DNA of 64,000 nucleotides from Dehalogenimonas alkenigignens (lineage in GTDB: Bacteria > Chloroflexota > Dehalococcoidia > Dehalococcoidales > Dehalococcoidaceae): positions 1,237,684-1,301,683 of the forward strand of contig NZ_KQ758903.1 of NCBI RefSeq assembly GCF_001466665.1, read 5' to 3'. This document shows, piece by piece, positions 26,472 to 35,820 of this stretch. Position numbers and translations under genes: made by a program. The notes beneath the pieces were generated by a model. The model saw only the letters and a program-made list of their open reading frames with translations. It had not been told where the DNA came from and ran no database searches. Each line of letters starts with the position of its first letter. Position 1 is the first letter of the stretch.

Positions 26472-27270
26472 GTATCTGACAGATCCCGGGCTGGACAGGC
26501 CCGCTATGGTGGTCGGGTGGCGCGGCGATGCCGGTATGACCGGGGAGCGTGTGATTAAACTTATAAACCAGATTTTCAAAATGAAACCGCTGGCCGAGAT
26601 TGAGCCGGTCGGCTTTTTTCAACTTTCCGGGGTCGAAGTCGCCAGCGACCTTGCCAAGCTGCCAGATTCGAGTTTCAGCTATTCCAAGGAGGCTCAGTTA
26701 ATCGCTTTTATCTCAGACACTCCGGCTTATGAAGTCCATCAGTTTCTGGAACAAGTGTTAGATCTGGCAGCAAAACACAAGGTCAGTCACATGATCATTA
26801 TTGGGGCCTTGCCTGTGATGGCTTCGCATAATACACCGAGCACCTTAATGGCCAATCTCTCAACACCTCTGCTCCGAGACTGGCTTTCCGGGGAAGGTGT
26901 GAAAGCAGATATGGACTATATATCACCGCCGGGACAAAAGCCCGCGATAGGGACCTATCTGACCTGGGAAGCACGTCAGCGTGGTGTCGAAGCAGTCTCT
27001 TTATGGTCGCCAGTGCCGTTTTACCTGGCGCCGCTGACTGATGAAACAGGTGCCGCCAGGATACTATCATTCCTGCGCCATAAACTTGCTTTGCCTGTTA
27101 ATACCCAGGAGGCTGAAGATACCGCCAGGCGTCAGCGGGAAAAAATTGCCAGGCTTCGAGCCTCGGAACCCGAGGTGGAAAAATCCCTGTCGATGCTTGA
27201 ATCAAACCTCAGCCTCACGGAATACGAAGCTGGGGCCCTGGCGGCGTCCGTGAGGCAGGCCTTAAGCTAA
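26452..27270 (+). CDS. PAC2-family protein (second of a pair)
   Basis: 272 residues, paralogue of the preceding gene: RPAMVVGWRGDAGMTGERVI, HMIIIGALPVMASHNTPS, and LTWEARQRGVEAVSLWSPVP. The C-terminal third is a charged helical region. The long overlap and paired paralogy suggest a heterodimer, as for eukaryotic Pba1-Pba2. Its stop codon overlaps the stop of the convergent hypothetical gene. Confidence 0.83.
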   Translation: MMTGQLKYLTDPGLDRPAMVVGWRGDAGMTGERVIKLINQIFKMKPLAEIEPVGFFQLSGVEVASDLAKLPDSSFSYSKEAQLIAFISDTPAYEVHQFLEQVLDLAAKHKVSHMIIIGALPVMASHNTPSTLMANLSTPLLRDWLSGEGVKADMDYISPPGQKPAIGTYLTWEARQRGVEAVSLWSPVPFYLAPLTDETGAARILSFLRHKLALPVNTQEAEDTARRQREKIARLRASEPEVEKSLSMLESNLSLTEYEAGALAASVRQALS

Positions 27271-27962
27271 TTACCGGTTACGTCAGACGCCGGAGTTCCA
27301 TCCGATGGTGAGTCATCTGCCGAGGTTTCCGGTTCCACTTCTCGATCTTTGAGTTCCGTGGGATGATTCCGCAGATAACGATTGATTTCATCGAGAGACG
27401 GGGGGGATACACTAAAAACCTCAATACCCGCGGGATATTGTATGGGGTAGCCTTCTCTTAAGAAAAGCACCCCGGTTTCATCAGGCTTGATTGTTTCGTT
27501 TATCCTGGTGACCATGAAATCGTAACGCTTTTTCATGGCTGACCTGTAATTATCAGTCACCGTTTTGGCCACCTTGGTGCTGGCGAAACCCATCATGATG
27601 AACCGCTCCCAATCAAGCGTCTCCGATACCAGTTCCCGGTCTTCCAATTGAGAAACAACAGCTCCTGAGCTAACCAAGGAAACAACAATGGCGTGACTTC
27701 TAGGGGTATACTTTTCAAGGTGGGCGATTGCGGCATCGCCCGAATGATCGGCCCCTTCGTGGAACACATACTTTACCGGTCCGATACGGCTGGATAAATT
27801 CCGCAATTGTTCACTAACCTCTTCCCAATAGCGACTGAACAGTGCTGTATATTCTGGGGCAGCCTCAGGCCACTCAAAAATTAAAGGCACTACATAAAGC
27901 TTGCGTTTACCTTTGAATGACGCGGCTTCGGGGCGCTCGATTCTTCCGATTTCCTCACTCAT
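27267..27962 (-). CDS. Conserved-looking hypothetical protein
   Basis: Not recognised. 231 residues from MSEEIGRIERPEAA, chosen because AAGGAC precedes this ATG; a longer frame starts 19 codons upstream. Mixed alpha/beta pattern beginning with a strand LYVVPLIFEW, then YVFHEGADHSGDAAIAHLEK and AIVVSLVSSGAVV. The last 30 residues are acidic and Ser/Thr-rich, probably disordered. No signal peptide or membrane helix. Follows rubrerythrin on the same strand, so it could belong to a stress operon. Confidence 0.75.
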   Translation of the reverse strand: MSEEIGRIERPEAASFKGKRKLYVVPLIFEWPEAAPEYTALFSRYWEEVSEQLRNLSSRIGPVKYVFHEGADHSGDAAIAHLEKYTPRSHAIVVSLVSSGAVVSQLEDRELVSETLDWERFIMMGFASTKVAKTVTDNYRSAMKKRYDFMVTRINETIKPDETGVLFLREGYPIQYPAGIEVFSVSPPSLDEINRYLRNHPTELKDREVEPETSADDSPSDGTPASDVTGN

Positions 27963-28030
27963 CTTAAGTCCTTGTTTAAAAGATTTGGTCCAGGTTAAAG
28001 CAGAACTAGCCGGAAACACCGATCTAATAG

Positions 28031-28486
28031 CTAGTTTTCAGTATAAAAGAGGCGCTCGTAGAGAAGCTCAAGGCGCGCTTTGTGAGCTAATTCTTGCCAG
28101 GCTAAAGCCTGGCACAAGTTTTTCAGAGCTTCAGACCCGAACAGACCCATCAAGCTGGTATAAAAGGCGACGGAGGTTGCTTCTTGGCGGATGGCGAAAA
28201 GCAACGTTTCGCCAAGGTCGGCGCCGGACAGTTCGTCCGGAGATTTAAGGTGTTGAGTCGTTTTCAGGTCTGGTATCAACCCAGAAAGTCTCGAACTCTT
28301 CGTAATTTGATCTGGTTTCAGGTTTTTAACCATGGCCAGATGTACGTCTTCCTCATCAGCTAATTCACGGAGCAGGGCGGCTGCAGCCGGATCGGAGGTT
28401 GTTTCCGCCGCTTTGCGGTAGGTTGCCGACGAGGAGACTTCTTTGAACATAGCAGTTTCTAAGATCTCTGAGATTTCGTCGTTCAT
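28031..28486 (-). CDS. Rubrerythrin-family diiron protein
   Basis: 151 residues with the ferritin-like four-helix pattern: FKEVSSSATYRKAAE, LADEEDVHLAMVKNL, IRQEATSVAFYTSLM and WQELAHKARLELLYE carry the Glu and His iron ligands. There is no C-terminal rubredoxin domain. Family members act in peroxide defence of anaerobes. GAGGTG lies just upstream of the ATG; own sigma-70-type promoter. Confidence 0.88.
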   Translation of the reverse strand: MNDEISEILETAMFKEVSSSATYRKAAETTSDPAAAALLRELADEEDVHLAMVKNLKPDQITKSSRLSGLIPDLKTTQHLKSPDELSGADLGETLLFAIRQEATSVAFYTSLMGLFGSEALKNLCQALAWQELAHKARLELLYERLFYTEN

Positions 28487-28525
28487 CGCACCTCGAGGTT
28501 GATATTTGATATTTCTGATCTACTG

Positions 28526-28554
28526 ATTCTAGAATCCAGTGTTTAAAGTGTCAA
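28526..28554 (-). promoter_or_regulatory. Rubrerythrin promoter
   Basis: Perfect TTGACA (28554-28549), 17-base spacer, TAGAAT (28531-28526). Back to back with the usp promoter, whose -35 starts 7 bases away. Confidence 0.75.
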
Positions 28555-28560
28555 TTTCAA

Positions 28561-28589
28561 TTGGCCTGTGACATTGATTCGGCTATAAT
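28561..28589 (+). promoter_or_regulatory. Universal stress protein promoter
   Basis: TTGGCC (28561-28566), 17-base spacer, perfect TATAAT (28584-28589), then a short leader with GGAG before the ATG at 28615. Confidence 0.7.
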
Positions 28590-28614
28590 TACTTCGAAAC
28601 AGCGGAGATGCGAG

Positions 28615-29466
28615 ATGACTTATTCCAAGATACTAATTCCACTTGACGGTTCCGAATCAGCTGAGTTGGCATTGCCCTACGCCAAGATGCTCGCTGAAAA
28701 AACGACCGCTTTAGTCCTGTTTAGCGTTTGCCCGGAAGATGAACTCCGTTTATGCCGCCTGAATAGCGCCTACCTCGGGATCCAGGCTGGGGTGTTGGCA
28801 CAGGAGGGTTTCAAGGCTATAAGCCATACCGAACCGGGCGATCTTGCGGAAAAGATCAAAGACTATGTCGCCAACGAGCATGTTGATTTGATCACCGTTT
28901 GCCGGCAGGGTTACTCCGATTTGAGTCGGGAAGAGAAGGTTCTGCATAACCTGGTTTCCGAAAACTGTTCACTGATCTTGATAAAACCTGAAAGCCGCAA
29001 ACCTCGGATTTCCAAGATACTTCTGCCGTTGGACGGTTCCATAGCGTCAGAGAATGTAGTACCCCATGTGATTAGACTAGCAAAGACGGCAAAGGCAGAA
29101 GTTGAGTTGCTTTCAGTGAACGCTTATCCGGAAATACCTTCAGACCGACCGCCGTCAGCTAAACCGAGTTGGGAAGAATACGCCTTGATCTTGATGAGAG
29201 AGGTGCGTGAACAGGCTTCCGCGTACCTCGAGCGCATTGCAAAAGATTTTCTGGCCGCAGGAATCAACGTAAAAACCAATGTCGTCTTTGGAGGCGCAGC
29301 AGATGGCATAGTGAGGGCTGCTGAAGATACCCGCGCCGACGTTATCGCGATGGCGACCCACGCCCGCAGCGGTCTTGACCGCTGGGTCTTCGGGAGCGTT
29401 GCCGCAACGGTCAGTTCGGAAACTAAGCTGCCGATGCTGTTGGTACGCGGCAGCGAACGTCCATAG
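28615..29466 (+). CDS. Tandem universal stress protein (two UspA domains)
   Basis: 283 residues from MTYSKILIPLDGSESAELAL. Domain one spans about 1-140. Domain two starts ISKILLPLDGSIASENV and ends with the ATP-binding motif ATHARSGLDRWVFGSVA; domain one lacks this loop. A frame starting 18 codons earlier would overlap the -10 element and is rejected. Divergent from rubrerythrin, consistent with joint stress control. Confidence 0.92.
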   Translation: MTYSKILIPLDGSESAELALPYAKMLAEKTTALVLFSVCPEDELRLCRLNSAYLGIQAGVLAQEGFKAISHTEPGDLAEKIKDYVANEHVDLITVCRQGYSDLSREEKVLHNLVSENCSLILIKPESRKPRISKILLPLDGSIASENVVPHVIRLAKTAKAEVELLSVNAYPEIPSDRPPSAKPSWEEYALILMREVREQASAYLERIAKDFLAAGINVKTNVVFGGAADGIVRAAEDTRADVIAMATHARSGLDRWVFGSVAATVSSETKLPMLLVRGSERP

Positions 29467-29592
29467 TCAACTGCCAGCGGGCAGGCTTTCGTAATTAGCA
29501 GAAGAAACAGACTTCAGATTTTTATGCCGGAAAGTGCATTGAATTCGCCCTCCGCCTGTGAGATTTCAAAGAATAGTTGATTGAGTTACGAC

Positions 29593-30246
29593 ATGTGTCG
29601 GTGCGTAAGAATAGTTCCAGCAATTCTGACTGATGACCCTCAGAGGCTTCGGTTAATGGCGAAGCAATTAAAAGGCGCCGTTGACTGGGTTCAGGTGGAT
29701 ATTATGGATGGTGAATTTGTGCCATCCAGGAGCATCGGCTGGCGAGACATAAAATCGGTCAAGCTGCCGTTCGACTGGGAAGCCCACCTAATGGTCAATG
29801 AGCCGGAAACGTATTTTTCTGGCTTTAGATCAGCAGGTGCGCGACGTGTTACCTTCCATTTTGAAGCAAGCAAAGATCCATGTGGGGTGATTGACATCGC
29901 CCGTAAGCTTGGGCTGGAAGTGGGTATTGCGCTGAATCCCGAAACTCCGGTTTCGATGGCCGCCGGTCTATTACCGCTGATCGATAGTATTCTTATCATG
30001 TCGGTCATTCCCGGCTTTTACGGCTCGAAATTTATCCCGGAATGCCTGGACAAAGCTGGAAAGGTCAGGGCGCTGGCGCCGGATATTTCAATCGGCATCG
30101 ACGGAGGCATCAAAGAAGCTAATATCGTGGAAGCGGCTCTAAGCGGGGTGGACGATATTTGCGTCGGCTCGGGCATATTCTTGAGCGGCGATCCTGCAGC
30201 CAATCACCGGCGGCTGCAAGGTATTGTTGATTCCGTCATGGCTTGA
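29593..30246 (+). CDS. Ribulose-phosphate 3-epimerase-like protein
   Basis: 217-residue TIM barrel of the Rpe family. VDIMDGEFVPS, EAHLMVNEPETYF, VIPGFYGSKFIPE, IGIDGGI and ICVGSGIF are all in place. Metal-binding Asp, His and Asp are visible, but the usual HVDVMDG is QVDIMDG here, so one histidine ligand is Gln, and the His in MDGHFVPN is Glu. It could be a divergent epimerase or act on another ketose phosphate. Start uncertain (ATG 29593 or TTG 29581). Convergent with rpiB and tkt, in keeping with a pentose phosphate role. Confidence 0.8.
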   Translation: MCRCVRIVPAILTDDPQRLRLMAKQLKGAVDWVQVDIMDGEFVPSRSIGWRDIKSVKLPFDWEAHLMVNEPETYFSGFRSAGARRVTFHFEASKDPCGVIDIARKLGLEVGIALNPETPVSMAAGLLPLIDSILIMSVIPGFYGSKFIPECLDKAGKVRALAPDISIGIDGGIKEANIVEAALSGVDDICVGSGIFLSGDPAANHRRLQGIVDSVMA

Positions 30247-30256
30247 AGCGAACCGT

Positions 30257-30721
30257 TTACCGGTTAAGGAGGGCACGCCGTTCAATTTCCGTAATCTTAT
30301 CGAGACGACGGCGGTACCTTGGTTCGTCGATGAATTCGGCGCCGAGAAACGCTCGGGTCAGTTCCAGGGCAAGCGAAAGGCCCAGGACTCTGGCACCAAG
30401 GCATAAAACATTCATATCATCATGTTCCACCGACTGATGTGCAGAATAAGTGTCGTGGCATACAGAAGCGCGAATGCCGGGGATTTTATTAGCCGTGATG
30501 CAGGCGCCGGCTCCGGATCCGCAGATTAAAAGGCCTCGCCGGGTATTGCCGGCATTAATTTCCCGGGCGATTTTTTCGGCATAATCCGGATAGTCGTCAT
30601 CAGGTTGAAAATCACAGGCACCGAGATCAATAATGCGGTGGCCTTCACTTCGCAATAAAGGGACCAGGGCTTGTTTCAGAGCGAAACCTCCATGATCGGC
30701 GGCGACAGCCAGGTTAACCAT
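30257..30721 (-). CDS. rpiB: Ribose-5-phosphate isomerase B
   Basis: 154-residue RpiB/LacAB-family isomerase. [32 protein letters not shown] and [15 protein letters not shown] include the catalytic Cys-type loop and phosphate-binding residues. In canonical RpiB the loop reads CGTGIGMSIAANK; here the catalytic position pattern CGSGAGA is slightly altered but retains the Cys. Overlaps the transketolase stop by 8 bases. Confidence 0.92.
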   Translation of the reverse strand: MVNLAVAADHGGFALKQALVPLLRSEGHRIIDLGACDFQPDDDYPDYAEKIAREINAGNTRRGLLICGSGAGACITANKIPGIRASVCHDTYSAHQSVEHDDMNVLCLGARVLGLSLALELTRAFLGAEFIDEPRYRRRLDKITEIERRALLNR

Positions 30722-32726
30722 CTATTTCTCCAATCAGTGTCCGTGCCGCCTTGGCAATGTGCTGGGAGGTGAATCCGAATTGCTCGAACAATACATTCCC
30801 AGGAGCGGAAGCCCCGAACCGGTCAAGACCAATGATAACGCCCCGGCAACCGACGTAGCGTTCCCAACCTAGAGAACGTCCAGCCTCCACGCTCACTCGC
30901 CGCCAGATTTCCGGCGGCAGCACTTGATCACGGTAAGCCTGCGGTTGGGCTTCGAACACCTCCCAGGATGGTAGTGATACGACTCGGCTGGCGATGCCTT
31001 CACCCTGGATGATTTTGGCTGCGGCTAGGGCGAAGTGCACCTCGGAGCCGGTGGCGATAAGGATTATCTTGGGATTGTCGTCAGCCTGCCACAGGATATA
31101 GCCGCCGCGCCGGGTCAGCGTCGCTGCCCCCATTTCCGTCCGGTCAAAAATCGGCAGCTTCTGGCGGGTGAGGACCAGTGCGGTCGGTCCGTCCTGCCGC
31201 TCTAGAGCCATTTCCCAAGCGAAGGCGGTTTCCGCGGCGTCGGCAGGCCGGATTGTTACGAGATTCGGCACTGAACGCAGGCCAGCCAGGTGTTCGACCG
31301 GCTGGTGCGTCGGTCCGTCCTCGCCCAGACCGATTGAATCATGAGTAAAAACATACACCACATTGAGTTCCTGTATGGCCGCCAGACGCACTGAAGGGCG
31401 CATGTAGTCATAAAACACAAGGAATGTGGCTCCGTATGGGATTATGCCGCCGTGCAGCGCCAGGCCGTTTAGGACTGCCCCCATGGCGTGTTCCCGGACC
31501 CCGAATTGAAGATTGCGGGCGGTAGAATTGGAGGCGCCAAAGAGACTCTCGAATTCCATAACTGTTTTGGTGGATGGCGCAAGGTCGGCCGAACCCCCCA
31601 GGAGGTTTTCGATTCGTTTGCCGATCAGGTTTATGATCTTGCCGGAAGCTTCGCGGGTGGCTAGCGGTTTCTCCGACGGCTTGAACATATTTTCTAAACC
31701 GTCGTTCCAACCCTGCGGCAGGTTCCCGGCCAGAAAATCCTGGAACTGCGCTGCTTCAACCGGGAATGCAGCCGTGTATCGGTTCATAAGACGCTGCCAT
31801 TCTAACTGGCGGGCTTCCCCGATGGCTCTCGCGGACATGCTAGCATGGACTTCGGCTGGAATTTGGAATGGCTCAAGATGGGAGCATCCCAGACACTCTT
31901 TAGCAGCGGAAAGTTCAGCGTCTCCCAGAGGCTCACCGTGAGCCGCGCCGGTACCAGCCCGGGTAGGAGAGCCGTAACCGATGATAGTGCGGCAAATAAT
32001 CAGTTTGGGTCTTGTGGTATCGCTTCGAGCCTCCGTTAAAGCGGTATCCACCGCTTCCGGGTCCATTCCGTCGATCGGTCCGATAACATGCCAGCCGTAG
32101 GCTCTAAAACGGGCACCCACGTCTTCGTTGAAATAATTTGCGGTATCTCCTTCGATCGTGATTTTATTATCATCATACAGGTAGATCAGTTTGCCCAATC
32201 CCAGGGCGCCTGCCAGGGACGCTGATTCCGAGGCAACGCCTTCCATGAGGTCTCCGTCAGAGCAAATGACATAAGTGTAATGATCAACAATACTGTACCC
32301 CGGTTTGTTGAATCGCGCCGCCAACCACTTCTCCGCGATTGCCATGCCGACTCCGTTGCCGAAACCCTGGCCCAGTGGCCCGGTGGTGGCTTCAACCCCG
32401 GGTGTCAGCCCATGTTCCGGGTGACCCGGTGTTTTTGACCCCCATTGGCGAAAGCTCTGGAGATCATCAATCGACAGATCATATCCGGTAAGGTATAGCA
32501 AAGAATAAAGAAGGGCTGAGGCGTGCCCGGCTGACAGCACAAAACGGTCACGGTCACACCATGACGGGTCGGCTGGATTATGTTTCAGGTGTTTTTGCCA
32601 CAGGGCGTAAGTCATCGCGGCGGCGCCCATCGGCGCCCCCGGATGGCCTGAGGCAGCTTTTTGCACCATGTCAGCCGATAAAAACCGGATTACGTTTATG
32701 GAAAGTTTATCGAGTTTGCTGTTCAT
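30714..32726 (-). CDS. tkt: Transketolase
   Basis: 670-residue thiamine-diphosphate enzyme of the non-oxidative pentose phosphate pathway. [56 protein letters not shown] (cofactor motif GDG-like) and [20 protein letters not shown] are typical. AAAGGA lies 7 bases before ATG 32726. Upstream is a SLOG-family gene; rpiB is downstream. Confidence 0.96.
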   Translation of the reverse strand: MNSKLDKLSINVIRFLSADMVQKAASGHPGAPMGAAAMTYALWQKHLKHNPADPSWCDRDRFVLSAGHASALLYSLLYLTGYDLSIDDLQSFRQWGSKTPGHPEHGLTPGVEATTGPLGQGFGNGVGMAIAEKWLAARFNKPGYSIVDHYTYVICSDGDLMEGVASESASLAGALGLGKLIYLYDDNKITIEGDTANYFNEDVGARFRAYGWHVIGPIDGMDPEAVDTALTEARSDTTRPKLIICRTIIGYGSPTRAGTGAAHGEPLGDAELSAAKECLGCSHLEPFQIPAEVHASMSARAIGEARQLEWQRLMNRYTAAFPVEAAQFQDFLAGNLPQGWNDGLENMFKPSEKPLATREASGKIINLIGKRIENLLGGSADLAPSTKTVMEFESLFGASNSTARNLQFGVREHAMGAVLNGLALHGGIIPYGATFLVFYDYMRPSVRLAAIQELNVVYVFTHDSIGLGEDGPTHQPVEHLAGLRSVPNLVTIRPADAAETAFAWEMALERQDGPTALVLTRQKLPIFDRTEMGAATLTRRGGYILWQADDNPKIILIATGSEVHFALAAAKIIQGEGIASRVVSLPSWEVFEAQPQAYRDQVLPPEIWRRVSVEAGRSLGWERYVGCRGVIIGLDRFGASAPGNVLFEQFGFTSQHIAKAARTLIGEIDG

Positions 32727-32750
32727 CAAAATCCTTTACTTATTTGTGGC

Positions 32751-33401
32751 CTAAATGGGACTGGCGATTCCATCCGGGTTGTGCTTTTCCATCATTGCGG
32801 TATATTGGGGCAACAGGATCTGTTTATACAAATCTTCCAGCCTGGTTAATAACCGCTCCGGCACCGTGTCGTAAATAACGGTCGCTCCGGTTTCTTTCTC
32901 GACCATCCGTATAATCTCAGCTAGATGTTCCGAAATGCCGCCGGTCCCCAGAAGCACGCCGATAATCTTCCCTTCATCGTATGCAATGGCGAATTCGCCC
33001 AGCGTGCCGGAACGGCCGCCGGCAAAGATCACCACGTCGCAGGAGCGTATATTTTCAATCTCTCGCCCCATCAACCCACTGCCTGTAAACACTATCGCCC
33101 GGTAGCCGCGAGTCGGTGAAGCGTACCTGGTGACATGCTCTTCAAGGTTGAGCGCAGGAGAGATGCCTACGACAAATCCGCCGGTTTCAAAAGCGCCGAG
33201 CACCGTTTCGTGGGGTATTCCTGGTGAAGCGCCGGTGATCAAGACGTACCCTCTCCTGGCGATGCAGCGTCCGAGTTCCTTCATCTTTTCTTTAGTAGAG
33301 TCAGGGATTATCCCTCCGGCTGAACCCATGATCCCTACGGTCATGACCGGGAAAGGGAATTTGTTGGTGTCAAGACGCCCGGCGCATTCAGTAATATCCA
33401 T
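32751..33401 (-). CDS. SLOG-family (TIGR00725/LOG-like) Rossmann protein
   Basis: 216 residues from MDITECAGRLD, with AGGAAG upstream. VGIMGSAGGIIPDST, LITGASPGIPHETVLGAFE and FAGGRSGTLGEFAIAYDEGK match the nucleotide-binding SLOG superfamily that includes cytokinin-type LOG phosphoribohydrolases; the PGGxGTxxE motif is present as AGGRSGTLGE. Biological substrate unknown. First gene before tkt-rpiB. Confidence 0.82.
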   Translation of the reverse strand: MDITECAGRLDTNKFPFPVMTVGIMGSAGGIIPDSTKEKMKELGRCIARRGYVLITGASPGIPHETVLGAFETGGFVVGISPALNLEEHVTRYASPTRGYRAIVFTGSGLMGREIENIRSCDVVIFAGGRSGTLGEFAIAYDEGKIIGVLLGTGGISEHLAEIIRMVEKETGATVIYDTVPERLLTRLEDLYKQILLPQYTAMMEKHNPDGIASPI

Positions 33402-33430
33402 TCGCTTCCTGTAACTATTTATTAGAGCAC

Positions 33431-33461
33431 ATTCTACCGAAAAACCGGCCGTCTTAGCCAA
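33431..33461 (-). promoter_or_regulatory. Promoter of the SLOG-tkt-rpiB operon
   Basis: TTGGCT (33461-33456), 19-base spacer, TAGAAT (33436-33431). Confidence 0.45.
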
Positions 33462-33646
33462 TGATGCCCTGGGCAATCGAGTATCAAGTTAGACCAAAAT
33501 ATGAATACTCGGAATAATCGCACCACAAATAGCTCGAGTGCGTAATTATGCGTGATAAATATCTATGATTAGTTAGAATTCTCCTATAAACCTTTAAATG
33601 TTTCTAGATGCGGTTGTCTAAAACACGACTTTTTGGTAAAAATGAA

Positions 33647-33673
33647 TTAGCAATCAAACAACGAGATTGCTAA
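33647..33673 (+). promoter_or_regulatory. CIRCE-like operator upstream of hsp20
   Basis: TTAGCAATC, 9-base spacer, GATTGCTAA: identical in spacing and symmetry to the HrcA target CIRCE (TTAGCACTC-N9-GAGTGCTAA) with one symmetric substitution. Pairing extends to 11 bases per arm. A second hairpin, GGCGT/ACGCC (33685-33703), sits between it and the ribosome binding site. The rest of 33402-33646 holds the SLOG promoter and an AT-rich spacer with no gene. Confidence 0.8.
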
Positions 33674-33719
33674 TTTGAATCTAAGGCGTGTTATATAAAC
33701 GCCGTAAAGGAGGAACAAG

Positions 33720-34193
33720 ATGGTAATGCAGAGGTGGGATCCCGCGCGTGAGATGAGACAACTGGAGAATACCTTTGACAGATTGTGGCGTGGCTTTGGC
33801 AGGGGATGGCCGGCGGCGACCGAGCAGTGGATGATCCCGGTTGACGTCATTCAAAGAGCGGATGAACTCGAGGTCAAAGCGTCATTACCCGGAGTCGATC
33901 CTGAAAAGATCGATGTTTCGATTGAGGACAATGTATTGACTATTCAGGCTGAGAGTTCGACTGAGTCCGAAACAAAAGAACACGGGTACCTTGTCAGAGA
34001 GCGGTCATTCGGGAGTTTCTACCGCGCGTTGAGCCTTCCTGAATCAATTGACCCGAACAAGGTGGTTTCGAAGTACAACGATGGTGTCCTGTCAGTCGTC
34101 ATGCCTAAGGCAGAGGAGAAAAAGAAGAAGCAGATAAAGGTGTCCACGACTTCCGCCAAAACAATTGAATCGACAGGAACAGCCAAGAAGTAG
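33720..34193 (+). CDS. Small heat-shock protein Hsp20
   Basis: 157-residue alpha-crystallin-domain chaperone that holds unfolding proteins. The ACD spans about residues 38-140: IPVDVIQRADELEVKASLPG, VLTIQAE, GSFYRALSLPESID and the C-terminal GVLSVVMPK. Tail Lys/Thr/Ser-rich. Strong AAAGGAGGA precedes the ATG. Likely heat-induced through the CIRCE-like site; ends in a strong terminator. Confidence 0.94.
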   Translation: MVMQRWDPAREMRQLENTFDRLWRGFGRGWPAATEQWMIPVDVIQRADELEVKASLPGVDPEKIDVSIEDNVLTIQAESSTESETKEHGYLVRERSFGSFYRALSLPESIDPNKVVSKYNDGVLSVVMPKAEEKKKKQIKVSTTSAKTIESTGTAKK

Positions 34194-34207
34194 CTTTTAA
34201 GTCCAGT

Positions 34208-34243
34208 AACAGGGAGGGGTTTGATAATAGGCCCCTCCCTGTT
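34208..34243 (+). terminator. Intrinsic terminator between hsp20 and the HD-GYP gene
   Basis: 12-bp stem, AACAGGGAGGGG with CCCCTCCCTGTT, 12-base loop, followed by TGTTAAT. As it lies between convergent genes it may serve both. Confidence 0.85.
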
Positions 34244-34245
34244 TG

Positions 34246-35277
34246 TTAATCTTTCGCAGCTTCAGTGATGACGCGTCGAGCTTTAATAAAAGCTTCGACG
34301 ACAGAAGGATCGAATTGGCTTCCAGAACACCTGGTTATTTCGCTTACAGCGAAATCCAGACTATTGGCTATCCGATACGGTCTTTCTGATGTCATGGCGT
34401 CAAAGGTATCTGCCAGCGCCAGAATGCGGGCACCAAGGGGGATACCTGTAGCGGCAAGACCATCGGGGTATCCGCCGCCGTCCCAACGCTCATGGTGATT
34501 GCGTACCATTGCCAATATAGATGTGTCTTCAACCACCGGGGCGAGGATATGTTCGCCGATAGCAGGGTGCTTTTCCATCTCAATCCTCTCCTCAGACGAG
34601 AGGATTCCAGGCTTGTGAAGGATAGTCCCGTCAATGCCGATTTTCCCGATATCATGAACCATGCCGGCAAGGCGCAGGCTTTCGAGCTGTTCATGTCCCA
34701 ACTCTAGTTCAATGCCGATGCCAACCGCTATTTCCGAAACCCGTTGCGAATGCCCGGCGGTGTAGCCGTCTTTGGCATCGAGGGCGTGGGCGAGCGCCGT
34801 GATTGCGTTGAAGAAAGAAGCCCTGATCTTTTCGGCTTGTTGCTCGACTTTGGTTTCAAGATGCTGGCGATACTCACGGTTTTCTAATTGAAGCCGCCGT
34901 TTATCCAGTGCCCGCCAGATCGAAAACGTTACTTCATCAAGTTTGAATGGTTTGGTCAAATAATCATACGCGCCCTGTTTCATGCACTCTATGGCGGTGG
35001 CTGTCTCGTTTACCGCGGTGGCGATGATCACAGCGGTATCGGGATAATTAGCTTTCACTTCGGCAAGTAGATCCATGCCGCTTTTACCCGGCATTTTCAT
35101 ATCGGAAACGACAAGCGCGATTTCTCTATTAACGCTAAGAACGTTAAGAGCATCGTCGACGCTTCCGGCTTCAACGCAACCATAACCGTCATTGGCCAGC
35201 TTCTGGTGGAGCAGACGTCGTACGATTTGTTCGTCGTCGACGATCAGTACGGTTTCTTTACTACTTGCCTGATTCAT
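34246..35277 (-). CDS. Response regulator with HD-GYP domain
   Basis: 343 residues from MNQASSKETVLIVDDEQ. Receiver domain (about 9-125) with acceptor Asp in VVSDMKMPGKSG and Lys in LTKPFK; coiled linker (about 135-160); HD-GYP domain with GHSQRVSE, VHDIGKIGIDGTILHKPG and HHERWDGGGYPDGL. HD-GYP domains hydrolyse cyclic di-GMP. The upstream 40 codons of the open frame lie in the preceding gene and are not used. Overlaps that gene by 17 bases. Confidence 0.92.
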   Translation of the reverse strand: MNQASSKETVLIVDDEQIVRRLLHQKLANDGYGCVEAGSVDDALNVLSVNREIALVVSDMKMPGKSGMDLLAEVKANYPDTAVIIATAVNETATAIECMKQGAYDYLTKPFKLDEVTFSIWRALDKRRLQLENREYRQHLETKVEQQAEKIRASFFNAITALAHALDAKDGYTAGHSQRVSEIAVGIGIELELGHEQLESLRLAGMVHDIGKIGIDGTILHKPGILSSEERIEMEKHPAIGEHILAPVVEDTSILAMVRNHHERWDGGGYPDGLAATGIPLGARILALADTFDAMTSERPYRIANSLDFAVSEITRCSGSQFDPSVVEAFIKARRVITEAAKD

Positions 35278-35692
35278 AAGGCAGTTGTCCCAACACTGCA
35301 GTGACGATCTCGAGCAGTTCATTCGGCGCGAATGGCTTGGGCAGACTGGGGCGCCCGGATGTCTGGATGAATCGGGCGGTGTCGCCGGAGATGACATCGC
35401 CGGTAGTTAAGATAACGCTTGGAACAAGTTCCGGTCGTTTCACCTGGATCCACTTGAAGAGTTCTTCCCCACTAATCTGGGGTGTACGGATGTCCAGCAG
35501 GCAGATATCGTATGCGTTTGATTCAAGTAATGACTGAGCTGCCTGACCGTCAACAGCAACTGTCACTTTGAAACCTCGGCCGGTAAGAACCCTCTGGCAT
35601 GCCATGCCGATTGCTGGTTCATCCTCGACCAGAAGTACGTGGATATCTCGTCTTTGATCTGGGACCTTCGCTTGAGGCTCAGACAAGTACAA
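35261..35692 (-). CDS. Single-domain response regulator
   Basis: 143-residue receiver domain: LLVEDEPAIG acidic pair, acceptor Asp in CLLDIRTPQISG, Thr in VILTTGDVIS, Lys in SLPKPFAPNEL. No output domain. TTG start (35692, or TTG 35686 which has better spacing from GGAGG). Presumably phosphorylated by the same histidine kinase as the HD-GYP partner; no kinase is in the window. Confidence 0.85.
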   Translation of the reverse strand: MYLSEPQAKVPDQRRDIHVLLVEDEPAIGMACQRVLTGRGFKVTVAVDGQAAQSLLESNAYDICLLDIRTPQISGEELFKWIQVKRPELVPSVILTTGDVISGDTARFIQTSGRPSLPKPFAPNELLEIVTAVLGQLPYESGK

Positions 35693-35820
35693 CCGCCTCC
35701 GATAGCACTGATCTCACCTGATATTGAATATTAATTAAGGAAGTATCTAACAGTAACACATAGATAACATAAATATCAATAGAATAGTGATGGTATTTTA
35801 GTACTGGCTGCCGAAGAAGA

